Position numbers and translations under genes: made by a program
Shown: one piece after another, positions 15,888 through 24,686 of the stretch
How the letters are laid out: each line of letters starts with the position of its first letter
Position numbering within the stretch: the stretch's first letter is position 1
NCBI GenBank assembly: GCA_964575255.1
Contig: CAZNPZ010000007.1
Coordinates: 27,351-91,350 of the forward strand
Origin: JAEZHK01 sp964575255
Lineage (GTDB): Bacteria; Bacillota; Clostridia; Christensenellales; Aristaeellaceae
DNA: 64,000 bases
Reading direction: 5' to 3'
Notes under the pieces: model-generated
The model's input: only the letters and a program-made list of their open reading frames with translations
Told to the model about the DNA's origin: nothing
Databases searched by the model: none

Positions 15888-15903
15888 GCATAGTGTACTA
15901 TGC
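15888..15903. promoter_or_regulatory. Candidate operator GCATAGT-GT-ACTATGC
   Basis: Perfect 7-bp inverted repeat with 2-bp centre, 27 bp upstream of the start codon of the 12-Cys protein. No convincing -35/-10 pair is seen around it. Confidence 0.45.
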
Positions 15904-15930
15904 GACTATGAAAACCGGAGGTGTGATTCT

Positions 15931-16182
15931 ATGGGCTTTGACGGACTGGATGCGGATCTTTTAAATCCGTTCAAGCGGTGCGACGGGCGTTGCTGTCTGG
16001 ACGACTGGTGCATGGACGACCGCGTCGACGACTGCATCTGCGGCCGCAGGTATGGCCGGAACTGCCTGTGCCTTTGCTGGGATACCAGCCGGAACTGCTG
16101 GCTGAGCCCCTGTACGGGCCGGTGCGTCCTTCTGTCCGAAACGGATTCTGACGATCTGAGCGGCGGGGCGCATGTAAGCTGA
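15931..16182 (+). CDS. 83-residue protein with 12 cysteines
   Basis: Starts at the ATG at 15931, where GGAGGTG lies 7 nt upstream, and ends at 16182 just before a terminator. Residues about 17-58 hold 12 cysteines in pairs and singles (RCDGRCC, DDWCMDD, DDCICGRR, RNCLCLC, RNCW, SPCTGRC) mixed with many Asp and Arg. The ends lack Cys. There is no signal peptide. The composition suggests a metal-binding or disulfide/thioether-rich peptide, and I do not recognise a family. A ferritin-like gene follows on the same strand. The reverse strand also has open frames here, but without ribosome sites. Confidence 0.6.
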   Translation: MGFDGLDADLLNPFKRCDGRCCLDDWCMDDRVDDCICGRRYGRNCLCLCWDTSRNCWLSPCTGRCVLLSETDSDDLSGGAHVS

Positions 16183-16194
16183 TCCCGCAACCGG

Positions 16195-16225
16195 AAAACC
16201 TGCCGCTTGACAAGGCGGGTTTTCC
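16195..16225 (+). terminator. Terminator after the 12-Cys gene
   Basis: Arms AAAACCTGCC (16195-16204) and GGCGGGTTTT (16214-16223), one wobble, then CC. Confidence 0.7.
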
Positions 16226-16311
16226 TATGCATCCTTATCGGGAACATTCAACAGGATTCGGGAATAGTCTGTGATGGCAACACCATCTATTGTGAGGAGA
16301 TGAACCGCCTT

Positions 16312-16932
16312 ATGAGCGCGTGGAGTGACAGAAAGATCCCGGATGCGATGTGGCATTGCTGCTTTGAACACGAGCAGGGCGCTCAAGCGCCCATGGAAAT
16401 TCAAAAAGACCCGCCTGACACGGCAAAACCCCCGAAAGAAAGACAGGACGCCGCATCGGCTGCCGTCCCGGAAGTCGAACCGGAACAGGCCGCTAAAAAG
16501 CCCTGCCCGCCCGGCATGTGCGCCAACTACCGTGGTCAACTGGAGGAATCCATCCTCGACGAGCTGTGCGACGCCGGATTTTATGCGCAGATTGCCAACG
16601 AAGCGCCGACAGAAATCCTGAAGGAACTGATCATCAGCATCGTCGGCGACGAATACGGCCACGCACGGCTGCAGGCCGCCCTCTTGGGCGTCTGCCCGCC
16701 GCCGATCTCCGCCCCGCCCAACTGCCCGCCCGCCACCGGCAACTTCGAAGCGGACGTACAGACGGCAATCACCGGTGAGCTGGGCGCGATCGGGCGCTAC
16801 GCCACGCTGGCGGCGTGTGCGCCGACCTACAAGATCCGGTATCTTCTGACCTCGATTCTGGGCGACGAGTATGCGCACGCGCGCATCTGGACCGCCATGC
16901 TGCAGGCGCCCTCGCTGTGCAAGCCGAGGTAA
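16312..16932 (+). CDS. Ferritin-like domain protein with internal duplication
   Basis: About 206 residues. Two similar units of some 47 residues, at about 79-125 and 152-198, each contain an early Glu and a DEYGHAR or DEYAHAR motif, the ExxH iron-binding pattern of ferritin-like four-helix bundles. The first 78 residues are Pro/Ala/Glu/Lys-rich with a WHCCFEH patch. The linker PPPISAPPNCPPATG is also Pro/Cys-rich. The start is uncertain: ATG at 16312 has GAGGAG 12 nt upstream, while ATG at 16300 directly abuts it. A diiron, possibly peroxide-related role is inferred from the fold only. Confidence 0.72.
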   Translation: MSAWSDRKIPDAMWHCCFEHEQGAQAPMEIQKDPPDTAKPPKERQDAASAAVPEVEPEQAAKKPCPPGMCANYRGQLEESILDELCDAGFYAQIANEAPTEILKELIISIVGDEYGHARLQAALLGVCPPPISAPPNCPPATGNFEADVQTAITGELGAIGRYATLAACAPTYKIRYLLTSILGDEYAHARIWTAMLQAPSLCKPR

Positions 16933-16957
16933 ACGATCTCATTCCAGTGAAACCTCA

Positions 16958-16993
16958 GGCGCCCCCGGCCACCATAAAGCGGCCGGGGGCGCC
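16958..16993. terminator. GC-rich hairpin between convergent genes
   Basis: Perfect 13-bp arms (16958-16970 and 16981-16993) with a 10-nt loop. No U-tract on either side, so termination is uncertain. Confidence 0.5.
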
Positions 16994-17032
16994 AAAACGC
17001 TCCATGACTGTCGGCGCACTGCTCTGCCCTTA

Positions 17033-18106
17033 CTATCGCCTGACCCTGGCGTTGCCCCGGTAGACGCTCCACACCTGCTCCTCATCGGCCGGGGTGGCGT
17101 AATCCATCGTGGACGCCGTCGCCAGCGCGCCGGCGGCCCAGCCGAACTTCAGCCAGTCCGCGCTTTCCCAACCCTTCAGGATGCCGTACAAAAGACCGCC
17201 GACGAATGCGTCGCCGCCGCCGATTCGGTCCAGAATCTGAATCTCCCGGAGCGGCTCAACATACCACGCGCCTTCCGCCAGCAGGATCGCGCCCCAACCG
17301 TGGCTGTTCGCGCTGTACACCTCCCGAAGCGTCGTGGCAAACACGGAAGCGTTCGGAAACATCGCGCGCGCCCGCTCAATCATGGCCTTGAAGCCGTCGA
17401 TCTTTTGTTCGATGCCGCTGCCGCCCGCCTCCGGCCCTTCGACGCCCAGCGCCAGCTGAAAGTCTTCTTCATTGCCGATCAGGATGTCGGACAGCGACGC
17501 GATCTCAGAAAACGCAGCCCGAAGAATCGCCTCGCGCCCCTTCCAGAACGACGCGCGGTAGTTGAGGTCAAAGGAGATGCGCGCGCCGGACGCCTTCGCG
17601 CGCCGCGCGACTGTGAGGCAGCATTCCGTGGACTGATCCGACAGCGCGGCCACCAGCCCGGACAGATGCAGAATCTTGCAGCCGTCGCGGTCAAACAGGC
17701 GGTCAAGGTCGTAATCGGCGGCGGACAGCGTCCGCCCCACCTCCCCCGCCCGGTCGTTGTGCACCCTGGGGCCGCGAACGCCAAAACCGCTGTCCGCAAT
17801 GTTGAACTGATGCCGATAGCCCCACGGCCCGCCCTGCGGCACCTCCGGCCCCTCGAAGCCGATGTTGCGGCGGCGCAGGTCGCTCTTCAAAAACAGCGCG
17901 ATCGGGCTGTCCTTGACGAACCGAGTCAGCGCGAGAACCCGCATCCCCAACGCGGCGGAAATGTTCAAAACGTTGGTTTCCGCGCTGGTGGACTGCATTT
18001 CAAACAGGTTTGCCGTGTGCACGCTGCCCCGGTCTACCGGCGCGATGCGAACGCCAATGCTGGTCACCGTGATCAATGCGATCCTAGCGTCTGCTCGTAA
18101 TTCCAT
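17033..18106 (-). CDS. PfkB-family sugar kinase (2-keto-3-deoxygluconate kinase-like)
   Basis: A 357-residue ribokinase-fold kinase. Family features: an N-terminal TSIGVRIAP, the substrate-binding N of AETNVLNISAALG, SFDLNYRASFW, ILIGNEEDF, and the C-terminal anion-hole motif as RIGGGDAFVGGLLYG, where the Asp is the catalytic base. The closest general match is 2-dehydro-3-deoxygluconokinase, which feeds sugar acids into central metabolism, but specificity is not proven. GGAGGCAAAGG precedes the ATG at 18106. A GntR regulator lies directly upstream on the same strand, supporting a sugar-acid catabolic role. Confidence 0.87.
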   Translation of the reverse strand: MELRADARIALITVTSIGVRIAPVDRGSVHTANLFEMQSTSAETNVLNISAALGMRVLALTRFVKDSPIALFLKSDLRRRNIGFEGPEVPQGGPWGYRHQFNIADSGFGVRGPRVHNDRAGEVGRTLSAADYDLDRLFDRDGCKILHLSGLVAALSDQSTECCLTVARRAKASGARISFDLNYRASFWKGREAILRAAFSEIASLSDILIGNEEDFQLALGVEGPEAGGSGIEQKIDGFKAMIERARAMFPNASVFATTLREVYSANSHGWGAILLAEGAWYVEPLREIQILDRIGGGDAFVGGLLYGILKGWESADWLKFGWAAGALATASTMDYATPADEEQVWSVYRGNARVRR

Positions 18107-18182
18107 GCCCCTTTGCCTCCAACTGATATATCAGATAGACTATAAAACAAAAAAGCCGGGGCGTCAACGCCGGCCATGCGTT

Positions 18183-18927
18183 TCAGTCGACACGCGCCAA
18201 GGAATACTGCTTCGCATTTTTCTTTGGCATTTGGAATGAGCCCAGTTCCCTCACGGGCGCGTAATACTGGGGATACAGCACCCTCAACGTCTCATGGTCG
18301 GCGATGGCGCGCGTCAAGTGCTGCTCGTAGACCATTCGGGCGGCGGGGGCGTCGCCCGCCTCGATGGCGGAAGCGATCGCCTCGTGCTCGGAGACGAGCG
18401 ATTCGGCGCTGGTCAGCTGGGAGCTCAACCAGCGCACACGGTCGAAGTGGATGGAATGCGATTTTACGATCCGGTACAGGTCATCGCGGCCCAACGCGCG
18501 ATAGATCGCCTCGTGAAACTGGTCGTCCAGCTGAAGGAACCGATCCGGATCGCTGAGCAGCGCGGGTTTTTGCGCGCAAACGATCCCGCGGAGTTCCTGC
18601 ACAAGTTTTCCATCGCGCGCGGCGCAGGCTTCTTCCGCCAGGCGAGGCTCGAACACGAAGCGCAGGTAGCGGATGTCCTCGCCGCGCTTCTCTTCAAGGA
18701 AGGTGACGAAGGTGCCGCGCTGGGGATAGACCGCGAGGATGCTCCGGCGCTTCAGTTCCAAAATCGCCTCCCGGACCGGCGTCCTGCTGACGCCATCCGC
18801 TCGGCCAGTTCCTTCTCCTGCAGCTGTTCACCGGGCAGCAGCCTCAGATGGACGATGTTATGTTCCAACACCCGCCGCGCGTAATCGCTGCGGATTCCCT
18901 GGGTTTTCGATCCGGCAGTTCGAGCAT
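18183..18927 (-). pseudogene. GntR/FadR-family regulator with two single-base frameshifts
   Basis: The C-terminal FCD ligand-binding domain is intact in one frame from about 18761 to 18183 (RFLQLDDQFHEAIYRALG, SEHEAIASAIEAGD). The N-terminal winged HTH is split over three frames: MLELPDRK from ATG 18927, then TQGIRSDYARRVLEHNIV ... LAERM, then VSRTPVREAILELKRR. Adding one A in the A-run at 18904-18907 and one G near 18794-18795 restores a single 248-residue protein of normal length. GGGGGCGG precedes the ATG. Either the gene is dead or the assembly has homopolymer errors. It would regulate the kinase downstream. Confidence 0.8.
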
Positions 18928-19026
18928 CGTACCGCCCCCAGCGTTATGGGAATATGCGAAAGCGTGCGCACCCGTCGAGATTCTGCCATGCCCAATCCAA
19001 GAAGTCGACCGATGCCTGTGAGCGCT

Positions 19027-19755
19027 TCACGCCTTCACGGTCTGGCCGATGTTCCCCATGTCCTTTGCCGTGAAGTCGTTCAGAAAGTGCAATAGGATCC
19101 CCGGCAGAATCGAACCGGTGACCGCGTACAGCGCGGCGAGCATCACCCCATACAGGCCGGTCTTCAAAGCGCCGGATACGCCCTGATATGCGTGACCCAG
19201 GCCGAACACCGCGCCCATTATCGCAAGGCACAGGTAAACGTTGATGGCCGGGACCAACGAACGAACCAGGAAGAACAAAAAGCCCCTGTAGAGAAGTTCC
19301 TCAAATAACCCCGCGGTCAGGGAAACCCAAGTCCAAAGCCGCTTTTCGCGCGGGCTGCGGGGCATCATACAGGCGATGTCTTCCGGCAATTCAATGCGGC
19401 AGAGTTTATCCCGGAAGCTCTGGCTGACCCGTGCCATGACGATCTGTTGGACGATCAGCACGGCGTATACGCCGCTGACAAACAACACGCCATACGCCAC
19501 CCACCGGTTGATCTCGCCGCCAAAACCCGGCAGCGCGACGCCGACGTCCGAAAGGGAAAACCAGCCGAGACACAAGAGAAGAAGAATGGCCGCCGACGGC
19601 GCGGCGATTTCGAGGATCAGCCGGCGATAATAGCCAATCCGCGCCTGCGGGTCAAGCTGGGCGGCGCGCATGAATTTGCGGTGCCCGATGACGCCGCCAA
19701 TCGGTTCATACAGCAAAAAGAAAGCCAATGACAGAAGGTATACCACCGTCTTCAT
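19027..19755 (-). CDS. CPBP-family intramembrane metalloprotease
   Basis: A 242-residue membrane protein with about six hydrophobic helices. The CPBP/Abi motifs are present: EELLYRGF (two Glu and the Arg), FGLGHAYQG (His) and LLHFLNDF (HxxxN). These residues form the zinc-free glutamate/histidine active site of CAAX-type proteases, used in bacteria for peptide processing or bacteriocin self-immunity. GGAGAGGGA precedes the ATG. The neighbours do not reveal a substrate. Confidence 0.88.
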   Translation of the reverse strand: MKTVVYLLSLAFFLLYEPIGGVIGHRKFMRAAQLDPQARIGYYRRLILEIAAPSAAILLLLCLGWFSLSDVGVALPGFGGEINRWVAYGVLFVSGVYAVLIVQQIVMARVSQSFRDKLCRIELPEDIACMMPRSPREKRLWTWVSLTAGLFEELLYRGFLFFLVRSLVPAINVYLCLAIMGAVFGLGHAYQGVSGALKTGLYGVMLAALYAVTGSILPGILLHFLNDFTAKDMGNIGQTVKA

Positions 19756-19835
19756 CCAGGTCCCTCTCCTATCGCGTGTGGAGCCAATGCCGGTTTTATA
19801 CGGACGGCCTGAAAATCAGGCGCAGGGTGATGCTT

Positions 19836-20654
19836 TCAGTCCAGCATCAGCCCCGCGTAGGCGTTTGAAATATACGATTCCAGCCCCAACGCGCGCGCCA
19901 TGCCGTATGGCTCCGGCGATCCGTCCGGGCCGAAAGCCACGGCCTCAAGCGCGTTCAGGCGATCCAGCGCGGCCTGCTCCGTGGCGGCGCGGGCCTTGGC
20001 GTCTATCGCGATTAATTCCCGAACGCCACCCTCCGGATCGAACAGCGCGTAGCCCGCGAGGCGCTCGTCCCGCCGAATTCCGACGGCGCTCAAATAGGAG
20101 AGGGAATGCGCCCAGTCGGCGTCCGAGCGAACGACGTGATCCCCGCCGCGCAGTGCAGCTTCATACAGCGCGTTCAATTCGGCGATGTCCGGTGCGTTGT
20201 CCTGCGCAAACCCCGACAGAACCGCTTCACCACCTCTTCGGATCAGGCGTCTTGCGCGGAAGAGCGCGTCCTGAAACCCCAGGCGGCGGTAGTATCCAAA
20301 CAGGCTCTCCGACTGCGGCACCAATACGAGCAGTTTCGTGCCCCGAGCGCATTCCAGCGACGCGGCTTCTTCCAATAGCGCCGCGGCGATGCCCCGGCCC
20401 CGGTAGGTTTCAAGCGTCGCGACCGCGTACACATAGGCCGCGGGCAGCGCACGCCCGCCGGACGCGATGGTAACCGGCAACAAGTGCAGCATCGCGCCGA
20501 CGCGACCTTCCCCTTCCCAGACGAGCGCGCGCTCAGGCGCGTACACGTTTCCAAGAAACCAGTCGGCGAACGCCTCGTCCCCAGGGAACGAGGCGTTCCA
20601 GATTTTTCTCAGCGCGTCCATATCCTCCGGGCGCGAAAGCCGGACGCCCGTCAC
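19836..20654 (-). CDS. GNAT-family N-acetyltransferase
   Basis: A 272-residue protein with a GNAT domain in its N-terminal 150 residues: VRLSRPEDMDALRKIW, then the acetyl-CoA-binding YAVATLETYRGRGIAAALL, then LVPQSESLFGYYRRLGF. The C-terminal half suggests an Eis-like two-domain layout, with the substrate unknown. It starts with GTG at 20654, overlapping the upstream DUF2156 gene by 4 bp, so the two are coupled. Confidence 0.87.
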   Translation of the reverse strand: MTGVRLSRPEDMDALRKIWNASFPGDEAFADWFLGNVYAPERALVWEGEGRVGAMLHLLPVTIASGGRALPAAYVYAVATLETYRGRGIAAALLEEAASLECARGTKLLVLVPQSESLFGYYRRLGFQDALFRARRLIRRGGEAVLSGFAQDNAPDIAELNALYEAALRGGDHVVRSDADWAHSLSYLSAVGIRRDERLAGYALFDPEGGVRELIAIDAKARAATEQAALDRLNALEAVAFGPDGSPEPYGMARALGLESYISNAYAGLMLD

Positions 20655-21595
20655 ACGGGTGTCGCGACGTACTTCATCGCGATTTCGTCGGGCTGATAGG
20701 ACAGCTTCGCCTTGCGAAGCCCTTCGATGCCCATGTCATCCTCGCGGTTGATCCGCTTAACGCCGCCGCAGAACGCTTTCGCGACTTCGTTGGCCAGCAC
20801 CTGATACGCGCCGGGGATCATCCAGTCCGCCTTCTCGATGTGGACGCAAAACACGTCCGGCGTGATGAACGTGCCCAGCGAAAAGCCGATGATCTGGCCG
20901 TCCAGCCTGAGTACACCGCCCTTGACGTTCAGCGCGCGGCCGTTTTCCAGCAGGTTCACGATCGCCTGGCGCTCGGCCTGCAGGTCTCCCTCGCTGGTGC
21001 GGTTGTCCCGATCCCAACGGGCTTCGTACTCGTAGAGTTCGTCCAGCTTCTCCGGGTCGAACGCGTCGAAGCGCCAGCGCCCCTCGTAGCAAGCCTTGAA
21101 GCGGTTGATGAAATTGCGCTTGGAATGCAGCTTCTGTCCGGGGAGGTCGATCAACCGCTGCGCCTCGTAGAGGTAGTCGGCATTGTCGCGGTTTTCCTCA
21201 AATTGGAAGCGTCCGGGGAACTCCTCCTCAAGGCGCGATTTCATTTTCTCGGACAGGAGGCCAAGCTTCAAAGGTTCGCCCGCCGCGTCGCAGTGCGCCT
21301 GAAGCGCGTTGACGGAGCGTGCAAGGTCTCCGCCCGAGGGATAGCCGTAAATGTGTCCCTCGTCATAGGTGCAGCGCGTCAGCACCGCACCGTCCAAAAA
21401 GCAGATCTCGGTATGGTACTTGCCACGCCAGATGTACTGCACGGCAAAGGAACAGTCGCAGATCACATCGTCCAGTTCCCGCATCGCGCGGTCAAAAATG
21501 GGCTTGTCACAAACGCACAAAGGCCGAAACGGGAGGCTGACCGCCTCCGGACTTCGATCTGGTTCCTCCAGGGTTCTCAATGGGTTGGAAGACAT
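20651..21595 (-). CDS. DUF2156 protein (phosphatidylglycerol lysyltransferase C-domain-like)
   Basis: A 314-residue soluble protein matching the Firmicutes DUF2156 type, which has a tandem GNAT fold related to the aminoacyl-transferase part of MprF. Recognisable parts: SFAVQYIWRGKYHTEICFLDG, KLHSKRNFINRFKA, IIGFSLGTFITPDVFCVHIEKA and INREDDMGIEGLRKAKLSY. It lacks the membrane flippase of MprF. Function in this family is not settled. GAGGGAATAG precedes the ATG. It is followed by an overlapping acetyltransferase gene. Confidence 0.87.
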   Translation of the reverse strand: MSSNPLRTLEEPDRSPEAVSLPFRPLCVCDKPIFDRAMRELDDVICDCSFAVQYIWRGKYHTEICFLDGAVLTRCTYDEGHIYGYPSGGDLARSVNALQAHCDAAGEPLKLGLLSEKMKSRLEEEFPGRFQFEENRDNADYLYEAQRLIDLPGQKLHSKRNFINRFKACYEGRWRFDAFDPEKLDELYEYEARWDRDNRTSEGDLQAERQAIVNLLENGRALNVKGGVLRLDGQIIGFSLGTFITPDVFCVHIEKADWMIPGAYQVLANEVAKAFCGGVKRINREDDMGIEGLRKAKLSYQPDEIAMKYVATPV

Positions 21596-21651
21596 ACTAT
21601 TCCCTCTCAGACTCAGCTTTCGCCGACTTGGGGTTCGGCTTCAATCATGAT

Positions 21652-21660
21652 ATTATACCA
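21652..21660 (-). promoter_or_regulatory. Extended -10 promoter for DUF2156-GNAT operon
   Basis: Minus strand TGGTATAAT at 21652-21660. No good -35. It is about 57 bp before the start codon. Confidence 0.65.
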
Positions 21661-21749
21661 CGCCCCAAGGGGGTAAAAACGGCGGAGTGGTAAATTTCAA
21701 AGCTCTGTCTGGCCGCGCCGCGTTAAATTCGGGTAAATCAAAAACCCCG

Positions 21750-21779
21750 TTTCAAAAGCATCGCCGCGGGGTACATAAT
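21750..21779 (+). promoter_or_regulatory. Promoter for ferritin
   Basis: TTTCAA (21750-21755), 18-bp spacer, CATAAT (21774-21779). An ACCCCG/CGGGGT inverted repeat brackets the spacer. Confidence 0.5.
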
Positions 21780-21811
21780 AAACACAACAAAAATAACGGG
21801 AGGAATAGAAA

Positions 21812-22324
21812 ATGCTGCATCCTGACATTGCGAAGCTCCTCGTCGAGCAGATCAACAAGGAGTTGTATTCTTCGTATCTATACCTGTCAATGTCCAATTA
21901 CTACGCCGACAAAAACCTGGACGGCTTTGAAAACTGGTTCTTCGTGCAGGCGCAGGAGGAACTCGATCACGCGCTTCTGTTCCGCCGCTATCTCCTCAAC
22001 GAGGGCGCATGCGTGACGTTTGACGCGGTCGCCGCGCCCGACGCCTATTTCGATTCGTTCAAGGCGCCGCTCGAAAAATCGCTGGAGCACGAGCGCTTCG
22101 TGACCGAGAGCATCAACAAGATCTACACGCTGGCCAACGAGCACAAGGATTACCGCACGCTGCAGGTGCTCAACTGGTTTGTCAAGGAGCAGGGCGAGGA
22201 GGAGAAGAACGCCGACGACCTGATCCGAAAATTCGACCTCTTCGGCTCCGACCCCAAGAGCCTGTACATGCTCAACAGCGAGTTGGGCACGCGCGTCTAC
22301 GCGCCGCCGTCGCTGGTTCTGTAA
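21812..22324 (+). CDS. ftn: Ferritin
   Basis: A 170-residue non-heme ferritin that oxidises and stores iron in a 24-mer shell. Ferroxidase ligands are visible: Glu17, Tyr24, Glu50 and His53 (QEELDHALLF), with further Glu in LEHERFVTESI and the C-terminal helix residues QGEEEKNADDLI. It is full length. GGGAGGAA precedes the ATG by 6 nt. It stands alone with its own promoter. A second, unrelated ferritin-like gene lies at 16312-16932. Confidence 0.95.
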   Translation: MLHPDIAKLLVEQINKELYSSYLYLSMSNYYADKNLDGFENWFFVQAQEELDHALLFRRYLLNEGACVTFDAVAAPDAYFDSFKAPLEKSLEHERFVTESINKIYTLANEHKDYRTLQVLNWFVKEQGEEEKNADDLIRKFDLFGSDPKSLYMLNSELGTRVYAPPSLVL

Positions 22325-22409
22325 CGGCCCTTCCTTCCAGGCGGCGGGCGGGCACCCGTGATTTCTTGGCTTCGCACCCCTCACGCTCGCGCCGCCGCCG
22401 GGGAAGTTG

Positions 22410-22444
22410 TTCGCGCCCTTCCGATCCGTTCGGAAGGGCGCGAA
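22410..22444. terminator. Hairpin between ferritin and GH31 genes
   Basis: Perfect 15-bp arms (22410-22424 and 22430-22444), loop TCCGT. A TTTTATT tract follows only after 6 nt on the plus strand; there is none on the minus strand. Confidence 0.6.
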
Positions 22445-22452
22445 TTGCAGTT

Positions 22453-24666
22453 TTATTCGATGACTTCGACCGTGTAGTCGAGCCCCGATGACGCCGTGAC
22501 GATCACCTCGCCGCCGACTCGCCGCGCGGTCGCGGTCGCGGCGGGCTTCCCGCTCGCGTCCGGGATCACGATGTCCGCGCCTTCGGTGATCCGGTAGGCG
22601 CGCAGCGTCACGCCCTTCCCGTACTCGTAGACAGGCGAATCATCGGTCGCGCCGACCGGGAGCAGCGTGTTCTCCCGCACCCAAAGCGGCAGCTGGAAGA
22701 AGTCGCATTGGTCGCGGAACCACCGCCCTCCCTCGCGGGTTGTGCCGTCCAAGAGGTTCGTCCACACGCCGTCCGGCAGGTAGTATTCCACCAAACCATC
22801 CTCCGAGAAGACCGGCGCGACCAGCAGGCTCCCGCCCAGCATGTACTGGCGGTCGAGATGGCGAACCGCCGGATCGTCCGGGAACTCCAGGAACATGGGT
22901 CGAAGCATCGGGACGCCCGCCTCATGCGCCTCTACGGCCATCTGGTAGAGGTAGGGCATCAGGCGGCACTTGAGTCGCGTGAAGAAGCGCAGCACATCCA
23001 CCGCTTCCTCGTCAAACAGCCACGGCACCCGGTAGCTGCGGGAGCCATGCAGACGGCTGTGGGAGGACAGAAGGCCGAACGCGCACCAGCGCTTATAGAC
23101 GTCCGCCGGCGCGGTGTCCTCAAACCCGGAGATGTCGTGGCTCCAGAAGCCAAAGCCGGACGCCGCCAGTGAAAGCCCGGCGCGCAGCGTGTCGGCCATC
23201 GAATTGTAGGTGGCGAAGTTGTCGCCGCCCCAGTGCACCGGCATCTGCTGGCCGCCCGCCGAGGACGACCTGGCGAACACCACCGCGTCGCCCGTTCCCC
23301 GCTCTTCTTCAAGCAAAGAGAACACGCAGCGGTTGTACAGGAGCGTATAGTAGTTGTGCATGCGCACCGGGTCGCTGCCGTCGTGCCAGGCGATGTCCTT
23401 GACCGGGATGCGCTCGCCGAAGTCGGTCTTGAAGCAGTCCACGCCCTGATGCAAAAGCCGCCTGAGCTTGTCCTGATACCACTTCCACGCGCCGGGGTTC
23501 GTGAAATCCACCATGCCCATCCCGGCCTGCCACAGGTCGGTCTGCCACACGCTGCCGTCCGTCCGCTTGACGAGGTAGCCGCGCGCCATGCCCTCGCGGA
23601 ACAGTGGGCTGTCCTGCGCGATGTAGGGGTTGATCCACACGCACACCTTCAGGCCATGGTCGTGCAGCTTTTGAAGCAGCCCTTCCGGGTCGGGGAACAC
23701 GTCGGTGTCCCACGCAAAGTCGCACCAGCGGAACGACTTCATCCATCCGCAGTCGAAGTGGAACACCGAAAGCGGCAGGTTCCGCTCCGCCATGCCCTCC
23801 ACGAAGGAGAGCACCGTCTTCTCGTTGTAATCGGTCGTAAAGGATGTCGAGAGCCATAGCCCCATCGACCACGCGGGCGGAAGCGCGGGCTTTCCGGTCA
23901 GCGCCACGTAGCGCGTCAGCGCGTCCTTCGGGTCGCGCCCGCCGATCACGCAGTAACTGAGCGATTCGCCCTTCAGCGCGAACTGCACGCGGCCCACGTT
24001 CTCGCTGCCCACCTCAAAAGCCACGTCGCCCGGCTCGTCGACGAACACGCCGTAACCGCGGCTGGTCAGGTAGAAGGGCACGTTTTTGTAGGCCAGCTCG
24101 CTGTTCGCGCCGCCGTCCTCGTTCCACATCTCCACTTCCTGGCCATTGCGCACGAACGGCGTGAACCGCTCGCCCAGACCGTACACGCACTCGCCGACAG
24201 AGAGCGAAAGCGCTTCCTGCACATAGCCCGCATTAGTCTTTTCATCCAGAAAGTACGCCATGCCCCGGAAGCCGGTGGACGTCAGCAGCCGCCCGTCGTA
24301 GCGGTACTCGATGCCCCACGCGCCTTTTTTCTTGTTGACCCGCGCCTCCATCAGGCCGGAGCGGTAGACGAGCGCCTCCGCATCTTCCTCGATCTCGACC
24401 CGGGTCTTCCCGCCGTAAAGCGCGAAATCCGGTTTTTTCTGCGCCGCGCCCGCGAAATGGGCGACCGTCACGCGGACGACGCCCTCCATCGGGGAATCGA
24501 GCCGCACGGTCAGCGCCGCCCCCATCGTGTCCTGCCGACCGCCCACCTTCTGGCCGGGCAGGATCAGTTCCACCTGATCCCCGTCCCGGTTGGTTCTGAA
24601 CCATTCGACCGGGTACAGGGGTTTGATAAACGGTTTGACCATCCAGTGTCCCTTTTTGAATTTCAA
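22453..24666 (-). CDS. yicI: Glycoside hydrolase family 31, alpha-xylosidase-like (YicI type)
   Basis: A cytosolic enzyme of about 737 residues. The GH31 nucleophile motif is CFKTDFGERIPVKD, with Asp in TDFGE. The acid/base region has FARSSSAGGQQMPVHWGGDN, with Asp in GGDN, followed by SGFGFWSHDISGFE. These match E. coli YicI, which removes non-reducing alpha-xylose from isoprimeverose-type oligosaccharides; some relatives are alpha-glucosidases. The start is a close call. The ATG at 24672 touches GGAGGG with no spacing, whereas the TTG at 24666 has 6 nt, so I use 24666. It is not linked to a sugar transporter here. Confidence 0.92.
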   Translation of the reverse strand: MKFKKGHWMVKPFIKPLYPVEWFRTNRDGDQVELILPGQKVGGRQDTMGAALTVRLDSPMEGVVRVTVAHFAGAAQKKPDFALYGGKTRVEIEEDAEALVYRSGLMEARVNKKKGAWGIEYRYDGRLLTSTGFRGMAYFLDEKTNAGYVQEALSLSVGECVYGLGERFTPFVRNGQEVEMWNEDGGANSELAYKNVPFYLTSRGYGVFVDEPGDVAFEVGSENVGRVQFALKGESLSYCVIGGRDPKDALTRYVALTGKPALPPAWSMGLWLSTSFTTDYNEKTVLSFVEGMAERNLPLSVFHFDCGWMKSFRWCDFAWDTDVFPDPEGLLQKLHDHGLKVCVWINPYIAQDSPLFREGMARGYLVKRTDGSVWQTDLWQAGMGMVDFTNPGAWKWYQDKLRRLLHQGVDCFKTDFGERIPVKDIAWHDGSDPVRMHNYYTLLYNRCVFSLLEEERGTGDAVVFARSSSAGGQQMPVHWGGDNFATYNSMADTLRAGLSLAASGFGFWSHDISGFEDTAPADVYKRWCAFGLLSSHSRLHGSRSYRVPWLFDEEAVDVLRFFTRLKCRLMPYLYQMAVEAHEAGVPMLRPMFLEFPDDPAVRHLDRQYMLGGSLLVAPVFSEDGLVEYYLPDGVWTNLLDGTTREGGRWFRDQCDFFQLPLWVRENTLLPVGATDDSPVYEYGKGVTLRAYRITEGADIVIPDASGKPAATATARRVGGEVIVTASSGLDYTVEVIE

Positions 24667-24686
24667 TTTCATCCCTCCGTGATTCC

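Noticed and set aside
15961..16173. Ala/Val/Pro-rich minus-strand frame of 70 codons
   Set aside because: Opposite the 12-Cys gene; no ribosome site, and the plus strand has one plus a terminator.
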